DNA of 64,000 nt from Paenibacillus contaminans (GTDB lineage: Bacteria > Bacillota > Bacilli > Paenibacillales > NBRC-103111): contig NZ_QMFB01000009.1 of assembly GCF_003285015.1 (NCBI RefSeq), positions 242,066-306,065 on the forward strand, written 5' to 3'. Below the pieces are notes generated by a model that saw only the letters and a list, made by a program, of their open reading frames with translations, made no database searches and was not told the DNA's origin. The position numbers and the translations under genes are program-made. Shown piece after piece: positions 53,506-62,431 of the stretch (position 1 is its first letter; every line of letters starts with the position of its first letter).

Positions 53506-54429
53506 ATGAGTACACCGATCGTCCAAATCCGCAACGTCTCCAAACGGATCGGACAAAAAACGATTATCGACCGGCTTACCTTCGATGTGCCGAAAGGCGA
53601 GGTTTTCGGTTTTCTAGGCCCGAACGGAGCGGGGAAAACGACAACGATTCGTATGATGGTAGGTCTGATGAGCATTTCCGAAGGCGAAGTCATCATTTGC
53701 GGACATAGCATAACCAAACATTTCGAGCAGGCGATCAAGCATGTAGGGGCGATTGTCGAAAACCCGGAAATGTATAAATATTTGACCGGCTATCAAAATC
53801 TGGTTCATTTCGCGAGAATGGTGCCGGGCGTGACGAAGCAGCGTATTGACGAGGTGATCAAGCTTGTCGGGCTCGAGAACAGAATCCGGGATAAAGTAAA
53901 AACGTACTCGCTGGGGATGAGGCAGCGTCTCGGCGTAGCACAAGCGATTTTGCACAAGCCGTCGCTGCTTATTTTGGACGAACCGACGAACGGTCTCGAT
54001 CCTGCGGGAATTCGCGAGCTTCGCGATTACTTGCGCCGTTTGGCGCGCGATGAAGGCATATCGATCGTCGTATCGAGCCATTTGCTTTCCGAGATGGAGC
54101 TCATGTGCGACCGCGTGGCGATCATTCAGAACGGCAAGCTGGTCGACGTGCGGCTGATCAAGGAGTTCGTGGAGGAAGGCGGGAAGCTGTCGGTGCAATT
54201 CGAGGTCGACAATCCTTCCAAAGCGCAGGATGTCATCGCAGCCGCACTCGCGGGAGCGAACGTGCAGACGGCGAGCGGCTCGATCGAAGCGGAGCTGGAG
54301 CGCGAGCAGATCGCGGAGATGAACGCGAAGCTGGTACAGGCGGGCGTCAAAGTGTTCGGCATCAAGGCCGCGACCAAATCGCTGGAAGACAAATTCCTGG
54401 AGATGACGGGGAGTGAGCAGATTGTTTAA
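53506..54429 (+). CDS. ABC exporter ATP-binding protein (BcrA-like)
   Basis: 307 residues. Walker A is GPNGAGKTTTIRMMVGL, the signature YSLGMRQRLGVAQAIL, Walker B LLILDEPTNGLDPAGI, the H-loop VVSSHLLSEME. A C-terminal ~80-residue extension is typical of the BcrA/NatA class. AGGGGAAAC precedes the ATG. It overlaps the permease gene by 17 bases. The family extrudes peptides such as bacitracin or ions. Confidence 0.9.
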   Translation: MSTPIVQIRNVSKRIGQKTIIDRLTFDVPKGEVFGFLGPNGAGKTTTIRMMVGLMSISEGEVIICGHSITKHFEQAIKHVGAIVENPEMYKYLTGYQNLVHFARMVPGVTKQRIDEVIKLVGLENRIRDKVKTYSLGMRQRLGVAQAILHKPSLLILDEPTNGLDPAGIRELRDYLRRLARDEGISIVVSSHLLSEMELMCDRVAIIQNGKLVDVRLIKEFVEEGGKLSVQFEVDNPSKAQDVIAAALAGANVQTASGSIEAELEREQIAEMNAKLVQAGVKVFGIKAATKSLEDKFLEMTGSEQIV

Positions 54430-55363
54430 CCTGGTTCAGAACGAAAATATGAAAATATACCGCCGCATCCGCACCTGGATATTGATCGCCTTAATCGTGG
54501 CGATTACCGCGGGAGCATCGATCATCGTTTATAAAGTGAAGGATATCGTTTCCGGCGACAGTTGGAGAGCCGATGTCCAGAGGCAGATCGAGCAGGATAA
54601 ACAGCTGGCAGCGGACAAATCGATGCCTCAAGCCGCGCGAGATCAGTTCGAATCGAACGTGAAGGTTGGGGAATACCGGCTGCAGCATGATATACCGCCT
54701 GCGGACAATAATGTTTGGAACGGCGTTAACGATATGAGTATACTCATTATGCTCGTTACTATTTTCACGATTATCGTGGCAGCCGATATCGTAGCAGGCG
54801 AATTCGGCGGAGGCACGATCAAGCTGCTGCTGATCCGTCCCGCAAGCCGTTCGAAAATACTGCTGTCCAAATATATTGCGACACTGTTGTTTTCACTGGC
54901 GCTGCTGGTGACGCTGTTCGTCTCGGCGTTTATCGTCAACGGCATCCTGTACGGCTTTACGGGCGTCGACCTGCCGTATGTATATGCCAGCAAAGACGGC
55001 GTCGTCCATGAAGGAAGCATGCTCGCGCATACGCTGGGCATTTACGGCTTAAGCTGCATACAACTGCTTATGGTCGTAACGCTGGCTTTCATGATCTCCA
55101 CCGTATTCCGCAGCAGCTCGCTTGCGATCGGCCTTTCGATGCTTCTGCTGCTCGTCGGTTCCTCTATCAACATTCTGGTAAACAAGTACAGCTGGATGAA
55201 ATATTGGCTGTTCATGAATACGGATCTGACGCCTTATTTGAATGGCATGCCGCCGGCGGAAGGTATGACGATGACGTTCTCGATCATCGTGCTCGCGGTA
55301 TACTTTATCGTTTTCAATGCGCTGTCCTGGACGATTTTCAACAAGCGCGACGTGGCCGCTTAA
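54413..55363 (+). CDS. ABC-2 type exporter permease
   Basis: 316 residues from a GTG start inside the end of the ATPase gene. A first helix (~22-42) is followed by an extracellular stretch of ~75 residues and then five helices in the second half. The sequence IVAGEFGGGTIKLLLIRPASRSKILLSKY is typical of BcrB/YtrF-like permeases (quoted in part as a family pattern). It forms the membrane channel for the preceding ATPase. The operon ends at a hairpin terminator. Confidence 0.88.
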   Translation: MSRLFNLVQNENMKIYRRIRTWILIALIVAITAGASIIVYKVKDIVSGDSWRADVQRQIEQDKQLAADKSMPQAARDQFESNVKVGEYRLQHDIPPADNNVWNGVNDMSILIMLVTIFTIIVAADIVAGEFGGGTIKLLLIRPASRSKILLSKYIATLLFSLALLVTLFVSAFIVNGILYGFTGVDLPYVYASKDGVVHEGSMLAHTLGIYGLSCIQLLMVVTLAFMISTVFRSSSLAIGLSMLLLLVGSSINILVNKYSWMKYWLFMNTDLTPYLNGMPPAEGMTMTFSIIVLAVYFIVFNALSWTIFNKRDVAA

Positions 55364-55387
55364 CGCGAGACGCATAGAGCTGAAATG

Positions 55388-55418
55388 GAAGGGGGGCCCT
55401 TTAGGGGGCCCTCTTTTT
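55388..55418 (+). terminator. Terminator of the ABC exporter operon
   Basis: GGGCCC ... GGGCCC stem with flanking purine/pyrimidine pairs and a following CTCTTTTT. Confidence 0.75.
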
Positions 55419-55597
55419 GAATTTCTCAAGCAAAGAATATCGCGGAAACGGTTCTAAATCCTCGGCAAATGCCTGCGTCAAAGAAGCGGTAGGCGTTTAT
55501 CTTTGTTCCTTATTCAAGGTATATCTTTTATTGGCCGCCGTTTTTGGGTAAACTTGGATCAGACAGCTAGGTTTTGTTCGTCATAGGGGGGATCGGG

Positions 55598-57028
55598 TTG
55601 TTTTGGCTTGCACTTATTTGCGTGTTATTCATTTTTCAAATATTAACGATCTTGCTGTCGGAGTTTCGAAGCCCTTCCAAAGCCGTCGCGTGGTTGTCGA
55701 TTTTGTTTATTTTTCCGGTCATCGGATTCCTCATGTATTATTTCTTGGCGAAGGGGTATACGCAGCGCCGGAAGGTACGACGGAAGAACGGCAAAATCAT
55801 GAAGGAAATACGGCGCGACCTGCTGCGGCAAACGACGCGGATCAAACAGTCCGAAGGAAGCGCGGCTCCGAGCATTCTCGATAATCACAGGCTGTTCGGC
55901 CTGCTGCGGAATTTGCCGGGTTCTCCGGTCACCAAATATAACGAGACGAAGGTGCTGACGAACGCGGAAGCGACCTATAAGGCGATGCTGGAGGCGATGG
56001 AGCAGGCGGAGGATCATATTCATCTCGAGGTGTATACGATCCGGGACGACGCCATCGGACGCAAGTTCCAAAATTTGATGATCCGCAAAGCCGGCGAAGG
56101 CGTCAAGGTTCGGCTTCTGTATGACGGCGTCGGCAGCTACGAGCTTCCGGATTCCTATGTGCGTAAGCTGCGGGAAGCGGGCGTGGAAACGGGCTGCTTC
56201 CTTCCGCCTTTCATCGCGTTGTTCGATAAGCGGCTCAACTACCGGAATCACCGCAAGACGATGGTCGTCGACGGAGCGATCGGCTTTCTCGGCGGCTTGA
56301 ATATCGGAGACGAATATTTGGGGGGCAACAAGAAGCTCGGGTTTTGGCGGGATACGCATTTGATGCTGCGGGGGGACTCCGTCTTTTATTTGCAGAATAC
56401 GTTTCTGACGGACTGGAGCTTCGTAACGGGGAAAAATTTGAGCGATCCGCGGTTTTATCCGGAGCATGATTGCGATAGCCAAGAGCTGGTCCAAATCGTG
56501 ACAAGCGGGCCGGACGAGCATTGGGATTCCATTTTGGAGGTTTATTTTGCGTCCATCTCCACAGCCAAAAACCGCGTTTATATCGCGACGCCGTATTTTA
56601 TTCCGGATCCGAGCATCATGATGGCGCTCAAAACGGCTGCGATCAGCGGCGTAGACGTGAGAATCATACTGCCGGGAGTGCCCGATACGCGAATCGTCCA
56701 TCTGGCTTCGCTTTCGTATTTGGAAGAGCTGATGCAGGCGGGCGTGCGCTTTTACCAGTATCAAAGGGGATTTATTCACGCCAAGGTGCTGATCGCCGAT
56801 CATACGCTTGCCACCGTCGGCACGGCGAACCTGGATATGCGAAGCTTCTACAGCAATTTCGAGCTGAATGCGGTTATGTTCAACAAAAGTGTCATCAATA
56901 GACTGGAGCGCGATTTTGTGCAGGATTTGAAGGATAGCAAGGAACTGACGCTGGCCAATTTTGAGAAGAGATCCCGGCTGCAGAGGGGCAAAGAGGTCGT
57001 CGCGAGGCTGCTGTCGCCGCTGTTCTGA
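55598..57028 (+). CDS. Cardiolipin synthase (phospholipase D family)
   Basis: 476 residues from a TTG at 55598, chosen because GGGGGG lies 6 bases upstream; the earlier TTG at 55574 has no RBS. Two N-terminal membrane helices (FWLALICVLFIFQILTIL; AVAWLSILFIFPVIGFLMYYFL). Two PLD active-site motifs are complete: HRKTMVVDG with GFLGGLNIGDEY (first half) and HAKVLIADH with VGTANLDMRSF (second half). The enzyme condenses two phosphatidylglycerol molecules into cardiolipin at the membrane. It is a single gene, ended by a terminator-like structure. Confidence 0.93.
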   Translation: MFWLALICVLFIFQILTILLSEFRSPSKAVAWLSILFIFPVIGFLMYYFLAKGYTQRRKVRRKNGKIMKEIRRDLLRQTTRIKQSEGSAAPSILDNHRLFGLLRNLPGSPVTKYNETKVLTNAEATYKAMLEAMEQAEDHIHLEVYTIRDDAIGRKFQNLMIRKAGEGVKVRLLYDGVGSYELPDSYVRKLREAGVETGCFLPPFIALFDKRLNYRNHRKTMVVDGAIGFLGGLNIGDEYLGGNKKLGFWRDTHLMLRGDSVFYLQNTFLTDWSFVTGKNLSDPRFYPEHDCDSQELVQIVTSGPDEHWDSILEVYFASISTAKNRVYIATPYFIPDPSIMMALKTAAISGVDVRIILPGVPDTRIVHLASLSYLEELMQAGVRFYQYQRGFIHAKVLIADHTLATVGTANLDMRSFYSNFELNAVMFNKSVINRLERDFVQDLKDSKELTLANFEKRSRLQRGKEVVARLLSPLF

Positions 57029-57054
57029 TCTGCGCTCGCGATAAAAGAGCGACG

Positions 57055-57117
57055 AAAACCCGTAACATTGCGGTAAAGGCGAGTTTGGCCTAACCGGTAT
57101 GCTGCGGGTTTTTTGGT
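57055..57117 (+). terminator. Probable terminator of the cardiolipin synthase gene
   Basis: AACCCG at ~57057 pairs with CGGGTT before TTTTTT; between them GCGGTA/ACCGGT-type partial pairing extends the stem. Confidence 0.5.
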
Positions 57118-57126
57118 GCTGCCTGC

Positions 57127-57505
57127 ATACTATCGTTCCGCGGTAGTTCCGGCGAATCTGTATGAAAAATCGCATACAATTGCTCGTTCCGCTGTAGTTC
57201 CGACGAATCTGTATGAAAAATCGCATACAAAGATCATTCCGCGGCAGCTCCGGCGAATCTGTATGAAAAATCGCATACAATTGCTCGTTCTGCGGTAGTT
57301 CCGGCGAATCTGTGTGAAGAATCGCATACAAATGATTGTTCTGCGGTAGTTCCGACGAATCTGTATGAAATATCGCATACAATTGATCGTTCAACGATAA
57401 TTCGGGCGAAATATATGAAAAACCGCATACAATTGCTCGTTCCGCTGTAGTTCCGGCGAATCTGTATGAAAAATCACATACAAATGATCGTTCAACGGTA
57501 GCGGG
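57127..57505. repeat. 50/51-bp tandem repeat array (seven units)
   Basis: The marker GAATCTGTATG (or variant) occurs at 57154, 57205, 57255, 57306, 57357, 57408 and 57458. Each unit contains GTATGAAAAATCGCATAC, a short self-complementary stretch (GTATG/CATAC), and TTCCGCGGTAG-type sequence. A long minus-strand frame through the array is produced by the 51-base period and has no RBS or family. Confidence 0.92.
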
Positions 57506-57631
57506 AGCACAGCCGCAGTTTAGATAGTTCGGCGAAGATGGCATAGAGCGCGTGCCGGGGCTGCTTGCCCGATCTTCGCTCGGTAGTCGGGAAGCTTGCA
57601 CACGTCCTAAACAGCGACATAGGAGCCGCAG

Positions 57632-58531
57632 CTATAGCTTCGGCAGCGCCGCGAGAATGGCGTCGAGCGATTGCGGCGCGACTTGCTCGATCAGGTCGCC
57701 TTTCTCGCGGAGCCGGTCCTCGATCGTCAATAAATTGAAATCGCGCAGATCGCAGCCGCGCTCGACTTCCTCCCAGGTGAGCGGCGTCGATACCGTGGCG
57801 TATTTTTTGCCCCTTGGCGTGTAGGGGGCGGCCAGCGTTTTGCCGTACCAATGCTGCAGGTAGTCGACATAGATCAGGTCGCCGCGGTTCTTGGTAAGCC
57901 GCTCCAATGTAAAAAGCTTCGGATGCTTCTGCGCGAGATATTGTCCGATGAACAAGCCGATGGAGCGAAGCTGCTCGAACGTATACCCCCGTTTGATCGG
58001 AACGAAAATTTGCACGCCCGATGCGCCGGATGTTTTCGGAACCGCTTGAATGCCGAGGGAGTCCAGCACTTCGCCGATCAGATGGATAGCCTGCATGATG
58101 CGCGGCTCTTCCTCCAGCGACGGATCGATGTCGAGCACCCACTCCGCAGGCTCCGCCTCGCCTACATAGTGGAAGGACGGATGGAACTCAAGGCAGGCAA
58201 GATTGCCGAGCCAAATAAGCGTAGGAACCGAATCGAGTACGACGTAGTTGATCTTTTCCAGCATCGCGGTATTGACGTATGGGGGCAGCGGCTCCGGCGC
58301 ATTTTTCTGATAAAACGATTTGTCCCCGTACCCGTGAGGGAAGCGGATCGTCGTCAAGTACCGGTTGCGGGTGTAGCGCAGCAAATAGGGCGCGAGCGCG
58401 AGCAGCTTCTGAAGGTACATGACCTTCGTGATGCCCTGCTCCGGCCAAAACGGCTTATCCGGGTTCGTAATCGTGATTTCGTGCCCCTCGATAAATACGA
58501 CGCCTTTGGTGCTTTTAAATTTGACGGCCAC
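57632..58531 (-). CDS. LigD polymerase (primase-polymerase) domain protein
   Basis: 299 residues from a GTG start (GGAG 11 bases upstream). The archaeo-eukaryotic primase fold is recognised from ITNPDKPFWPEQGITK, the metal-binding WVLDIDPS and the nucleotide-binding KTSGASGVQIFVPI, followed by QYLAQKHP and RGDLIYVDYLQH. In non-homologous end joining this domain fills gaps with a preference for ribonucleotides. In Bacillus it is the C-terminal half of one LigD polypeptide (YkoU); here it is a separate gene 29 bases after the ligase gene. Confidence 0.92.
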   Translation of the reverse strand: MAVKFKSTKGVVFIEGHEITITNPDKPFWPEQGITKVMYLQKLLALAPYLLRYTRNRYLTTIRFPHGYGDKSFYQKNAPEPLPPYVNTAMLEKINYVVLDSVPTLIWLGNLACLEFHPSFHYVGEAEPAEWVLDIDPSLEEEPRIMQAIHLIGEVLDSLGIQAVPKTSGASGVQIFVPIKRGYTFEQLRSIGLFIGQYLAQKHPKLFTLERLTKNRGDLIYVDYLQHWYGKTLAAPYTPRGKKYATVSTPLTWEEVERGCDLRDFNLLTIEDRLREKGDLIEQVAPQSLDAILAALPKL

Positions 58532-58560
58532 CGCGTATCACGCTCCGTTTATCCGTATTA

Positions 58561-59460
58561 TTAGCTGTTGAAGGAGACGATTTTCGGGTGGCGCAGCAGC
58601 CCGGCATCGGTAATCTCAAGCCCGGTAGCTTTGCAGGAGAGCGGCTTGGGCAGCCACAGCACCCGTTCGCCCTTCAAGTCGGAGGGGAGCTGGGCGAACG
58701 GCGAGCTCCCTTGTCCGCTTTCCGCGAAGGCAAGAAGAAGGGCTTTCATTTCCTCGGTGAGCCCGAGCGAGATGCGGCCGAAGTAGGCGCCGTTCCGCAC
58801 CATCACAAGACTGGCGACCCGGCCGCTGCGATACGTCAGGCCGACGATATCGACATCGAGAAGAAGAGCGGTCTTCTTCTTGAACCAATCGCGGTGCTTT
58901 TTGCCCTCGCGGTATGGACTAGACAGCCGTTTGGTGACGATTCCTTCCCATTCGTTCGCTTCGACCCACTGCCATAGTGATCGTCCGTCGCTGTACAGCT
59001 CGGTCGTCATGAGCCGCTCGCCGGGCTCCGGAAACAGCCGCTGCAGCCGTTCGTGCCGTTCGGCAAAAGGGAGGTGCCGCAAGTCGTCCGTTCCGTCATG
59101 CAGCACGTCGAACATCACGTAAGCGGCCGGATCGCGGCCGATTGATTGCGAAACGGCTCCCCTGTTGCGGAGCCGTTCTCTCTGCAGCACCAGTTGGAAG
59201 ACGGGACGCTTCCTAACCGGGTCGAATACGATCGCTTCGCCGTCGAGCAGGAGCTTTCCCTTCAGCTTCGCAAGTGCGGCGACGAGCTCGGGATACGTGT
59301 CGTTCTTGAGCAGCATGGCGCGCGAGTACAGCTTGACGTCGCCATTGTTGACGACGGCAAGCAGGCGGACGCCGTCCCATTTGAGCTGGTAGCCCCATTC
59401 CGTCCCTTCCGGAATTCGATCCTCCGATATCGGCTGCATCGGTGCCCCTGGCAGCTTCAT
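58561..59460 (-). CDS. ATP-dependent DNA ligase, LigD ligase domain
   Basis: 299 residues from ATG 59460, one base after the ku stop codon (TAACATG); a longer frame reaches 59643 inside ku and is a shadow. The adenylation motif is YQLKWDGVRLLA (Lys ~32), then LLLDGEAIVF, VMFDVLHDG, WEGIVTKRLSSPY and RDWFKKK; an OB-fold ends the protein. It seals the broken ends held by Ku. The polymerase partner follows as a separate gene. Confidence 0.92.
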   Translation of the reverse strand: MKLPGAPMQPISEDRIPEGTEWGYQLKWDGVRLLAVVNNGDVKLYSRAMLLKNDTYPELVAALAKLKGKLLLDGEAIVFDPVRKRPVFQLVLQRERLRNRGAVSQSIGRDPAAYVMFDVLHDGTDDLRHLPFAERHERLQRLFPEPGERLMTTELYSDGRSLWQWVEANEWEGIVTKRLSSPYREGKKHRDWFKKKTALLLDVDIVGLTYRSGRVASLVMVRNGAYFGRISLGLTEEMKALLLAFAESGQGSSPFAQLPSDLKGERVLWLPKPLSCKATGLEITDAGLLRHPKIVSFNS

Positions 59461-59461
59461 G

Positions 59462-60397
59462 TTACGAACCGACCGTTTCCTGCAAATCGGATTTGCCTTT
59501 GCCCTTCTTGGCCTTCGGAGCGGTAACCGGCGCTTCGCTGCCGTCCGGCTTCTCGTCCTTCGCTTTGGAGGCTTTGGACGATTTGGCCTTCGGCGCTGCT
59601 TTGGCGGCTTCCGTCGGAACGACGCCGCCCGGCTTGACGGCATCGAGGCTCGCCTGCAGCGCAGCCATCAGATCGATGACGTTCGTCCGCTGCTGCTGCG
59701 GCGCCGCTTGTATTTCCTGACCGGAAACTTTGCGGTCAATCGCTTCAAGCAGGGCGCTTCGGTATTCGTCCGTATATTTTTCGGGCTCGAACGGAACGGA
59801 TAGCTGTTCGATCAGCATTTTGGCCATCGTCAGCTCTTTCTCGTTCACCTTCGGCACCTCCGGTAAATTGGGCACTTGCGCGACAGGGCGAATTTCGTCC
59901 GGATAAAAGATCGTCTCCATAACGATGCAGCGATCGACGATCCGTATGGCTGCGAGGCTGCTTTTGGAGCGGATGGAGACGGTGGCCAGCCCGATTTTAC
60001 CCGTCTGGTGGAGCGCTTCGTGAAGCAGGCTGTACGCGCCTGCACCGGTATCGCCGGGGGCTAGGTAGTAGGTTTTCTGGAAATAGATCGGATCGATTTC
60101 CTCCAGGTCGACGAAGTCCAAAATTTTAATTTCTTTAGTAGCTTCGCCCGCTAAGCTCTCCAGCTCGTCCTTATCGAACAGCACAAAACGGCCTGGCTCG
60201 TACTCGTAGCCTTTCGTAATTTCTTCCCATTCCACCTCGGTTTCGCAGGTCGAGCATTTGCGCACATACGAGAGCGGCGTCGTGCATGGCTTGTGGATCA
60301 TCCGCATCGCAATATCTTTTTCTTCGGTTGCGGCGAACATTTTGACCGGGACGTGAACGAGGCCGAAGCTGATCGCGCCTTTCCATACGGTATGCAT
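59462..60397 (-). CDS. ku: Ku DNA end-binding protein
   Basis: 311 residues. AAGGAGG lies 10 bases upstream of the ATG. The start TVWKGAISFGLVHVPVKM and the block GYEYEPGRFVLFDKDELESL are diagnostic for bacterial Ku, which forms a ring dimer around broken DNA ends and recruits LigD. The C-terminus (~260-311) is Lys/Ala-rich (KAAPKAKSSKASKAK), a DNA-binding tail seen in many bacterial Ku proteins. It is the first gene of the ku-ligase-polymerase operon. In Bacillus the orthologue protects spores; two spore-type small genes lie just upstream on the other strand. Confidence 0.95.
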   Translation of the reverse strand: MHTVWKGAISFGLVHVPVKMFAATEEKDIAMRMIHKPCTTPLSYVRKCSTCETEVEWEEITKGYEYEPGRFVLFDKDELESLAGEATKEIKILDFVDLEEIDPIYFQKTYYLAPGDTGAGAYSLLHEALHQTGKIGLATVSIRSKSSLAAIRIVDRCIVMETIFYPDEIRPVAQVPNLPEVPKVNEKELTMAKMLIEQLSVPFEPEKYTDEYRSALLEAIDRKVSGQEIQAAPQQQRTNVIDLMAALQASLDAVKPGGVVPTEAAKAAPKAKSSKASKAKDEKPDGSEAPVTAPKAKKGKGKSDLQETVGS

Positions 60398-60512
60398 CGT
60401 GCGTGTACCTCCTTAAAATGATTTCCGATAACAATAGCGACTTAACGTTTCGATTGCAGTCCGCCGTCCGTCAGCTGTGAAGGAGGCGAATCTCTTAACA
60501 AAAGCGATTTTC

Positions 60513-60540
60513 AAAAAAAACTAGCTTCCATCACTAGTTT
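60513..60540 (-). terminator. Minus-strand terminator-like hairpin upstream of ku
   Basis: On the minus strand, AAACTAG and CTAGTTT form a 7-bp stem around a nine-base loop and are followed by a run of T. It lies about 115 bases before ku, on ku's own strand, with no gene preceding it. It may be an attenuator in the ku leader or the end of a short RNA. Confidence 0.5.
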
Positions 60541-60754
60541 CTCCAACATCCGGCGCTTTTAGTAATGTATCTGGCGGAAAGAAGGGGTTTTTGTACAAGC
60601 CTGAGTTTTTTTCGGCCGGGGAAGCGAATCGTATCCTATATAAGCGTATGCCGATCGTGAATGGATATGCGGAACGCCGGGAATGTTAGGGAAAGGCGAA
60701 TGCCGGAAAACCATTTCCCGCTGTGCGCAACTACATCATAAAGGAGGTGTACCC

Positions 60755-60946
60755 ATGACGGACAAAGAGCCGACGAAAAACAATTCGCTGGACGATTCCA
60801 TTTACGAAGGCAGGGACGCCAACTTTATGGATATCGACCGTATGGTCAACGAGGGGCTTGGCGGCGGACAAGTCACGCTTGGAAACGGGCTGATCGACGA
60901 TTCGACGACGGATACGATGGACGGCCGCGAATCGGACGTCGATTAA
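60755..60946 (+). CDS. Small acidic hypothetical protein
   Basis: 63 residues from ATG 60755 with AAGGAGG 8 bases upstream; the frame continues further up but without signals. The product is rich in Asp and Gly (TDKEPTKNNSLDDSIYEG, ending DTMDGRESDVD) with no membrane helix. Small proteins of this type are often spore proteins in Bacillales, but I do not recognise the family. It precedes sspH by 63 bases in the same direction. A TGAATG-N18-AATGTTA sequence around 60658 weakly resembles a forespore (sigma F/G) promoter. Confidence 0.65.
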   Translation: MTDKEPTKNNSLDDSIYEGRDANFMDIDRMVNEGLGGGQVTLGNGLIDDSTTDTMDGRESDVD

Positions 60947-61009
60947 TTTGCATAAGAGCGTTAGCAACGCAAAAAAAGCGATATGATTTTGCTTAGGAGG
61001 ATATCGAAC

Positions 61010-61189
61010 ATGGATGTAAACCGGGCGACGGAAATATTGACCGGAAAACAAGAGATTACCGTTAGCCACAACGGGAAAAAAGTGTGGATCGACAGCGTCG
61101 ACGCCACGAAGCAAATGGCGCGCGTGCACGATACGAACAACGCTGCCGATATGCGAACCGTGCATGTCGAAGAGCTGCAGGAAGATTAG
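61010..61189 (+). CDS. sspH: Small acid-soluble spore protein, H type
   Basis: 59 residues from ATG 61010 (TAGGAGG 9 bases upstream). The order NRATEILTG, VSHNGKKVWIDSVD, QMARVHDTNN and TVHVEELQED corresponds to the SspH family pattern (RAKEIL, V.YNGKPIYI..VD, MARIY, TV.V.EL.EE). H-type SASPs are made in the forespore and found in the mature spore core. The finding supports that the organism forms spores. A terminator follows 13 bases after the stop. Confidence 0.9.
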   Translation: MDVNRATEILTGKQEITVSHNGKKVWIDSVDATKQMARVHDTNNAADMRTVHVEELQED

Positions 61190-61201
61190 ATCATATAGAG
61201 G

Positions 61202-61232
61202 AAGCCCGGGCATTTACTGCCGGGCTTTTTTC
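61202..61232 (+). terminator. Rho-independent terminator of sspH
   Basis: AAGCCCGGGCA pairs with TGCCGGGCTT (one bulge), followed by TTTTTT. Confidence 0.88.
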
Positions 61233-61339
61233 AATTTATGAGAAAAGAGGAGCACCGATTTCCGGGGATAAACGCGGCTCCTTCGAAAGCACCCTGATTT
61301 TTTTGTACAGAAACGTCGTTTTGAGAAGCCGCACATTTG

Positions 61340-61368
61340 TTGCGGCTGTTCCCGGAGACCGCTATAAT
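61340..61368 (+). promoter_or_regulatory. Sigma-A-type promoter of the thiL-tsaE-tsaB operon
   Basis: TTGCGG (61340-61345), a 17-base spacer and TATAAT (61363-61368), about 29 bases before the thiL ATG. Confidence 0.75.
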
Positions 61369-61396
61369 AGGGACAATAAGAAAGCGGAGGACGCAA

Positions 61397-62416
61397 ATGG
61401 ATGAGTTTGGCTTGATCCGTTCGCTTACGCACGGAAGACAGTCTAGGGAGCTCCTATCGAAGAACGGCGTCGTCGTCGGCATCGGCGACGATTCGGCCGT
61501 TACGGCGCCGAGTCCCGGACAACATACGGTGATGTCCTGCGATACGATGGTGCAGGACGTCCATTTCAAAACAATTACGATGAACAGCGCCGACGTCGGC
61601 TTCAAAGCAATGGCGGCGGCCGTGAGCGATATCGCCGCCATGGGCGCTGCGCCGCGCCATGCGCTCGTGTCGATAAGCATCCCGAAGCGGCTGCCTGTGA
61701 CGGCGGTAAATGAGCTTTACGAAGGCTTGTACGCCTGCGCCGATGCATTCGGCGTGGCCGTTATCGGCGGCGATACGACATCAAGCCCGGAAAGCTTGGT
61801 CATATCGGTAACCGCCGTAGGGGAAGCGGAGCCCGGGCGCGCGCTGATGCGTTCGGCTGCGCGTCCCGGCGACATCGTTTTCGTCACCGGCTGGCCAGGC
61901 TGCTCGGCGGCCGGCCTTGATTACTTACTTGGGCGCGCCGTCGCGTCCGATCCGGACGAGACGTTCGCGCAGCCGCTCGAAACGCTCGTGCGCGCGCATC
62001 GCCGACCGCTGCCCCGCGTAGAAGCGGGACGCATTCTGCTTTTGTCGGGGCGGTGCCATGCGCTGAACGATGTCAGCGATGGCGTCGCCAGCGAAGCGTG
62101 GGAGATCGCCGAAGCGTCGGCATGCGGTATTTGGCTGGATGAAGCGTCTCTGCCCGTACATCCGGATATGACGGCTTATGCCGCCGAAACGCGGCGAAAT
62201 CCGCTGGACTGGCTGCTGTTCGGGGGCGAGGATTACGAGCTGATCGGCACGATGCCGCGGATGTACGCGGAGCAGGTTGGCGGCGCCGTACAGGCGACAG
62301 GGCTGCCTTTTACCGTTATCGGCGAGGTGACGGACTCGTTCGCCGGCGTTCGAATGCGCAGCAGCGACGGGCGGACGGAGACGCTCGATAAGAAAGGATA
62401 CAACCATTTTGCATGA
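61397..62416 (+). CDS. thiL: Thiamine-monophosphate kinase
   Basis: 339 residues from ATG 61397 (GCGGAGG upstream; the frame starts at 61337 before the promoter's -10, so the longer form is impossible from that promoter). MDEFGLI at the start, VVVGIGDDSAV (metal and nucleotide binding), CDTMVQDVHF, SDIAAMGA, VIGGDTTSS and the C-terminal LLFGGEDYELIGT are diagnostic. It makes thiamine diphosphate from thiamine monophosphate with ATP. In Bacillales thiL commonly precedes tsaE and tsaB, as here. Confidence 0.95.
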   Translation: MDEFGLIRSLTHGRQSRELLSKNGVVVGIGDDSAVTAPSPGQHTVMSCDTMVQDVHFKTITMNSADVGFKAMAAAVSDIAAMGAAPRHALVSISIPKRLPVTAVNELYEGLYACADAFGVAVIGGDTTSSPESLVISVTAVGEAEPGRALMRSAARPGDIVFVTGWPGCSAAGLDYLLGRAVASDPDETFAQPLETLVRAHRRPLPRVEAGRILLLSGRCHALNDVSDGVASEAWEIAEASACGIWLDEASLPVHPDMTAYAAETRRNPLDWLLFGGEDYELIGTMPRMYAEQVGGAVQATGLPFTVIGEVTDSFAGVRMRSSDGRTETLDKKGYNHFA

Positions 62417-62431
62417 GTTTGGGGTGGGAAG

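Noticed and set aside
55643..57601. 652-codon minus-strand frame over cardiolipin synthase and the 51-bp array
   Set aside because: Created by the antisense of a real gene joined to a tandem repeat whose period is a multiple of three; no family or RBS.
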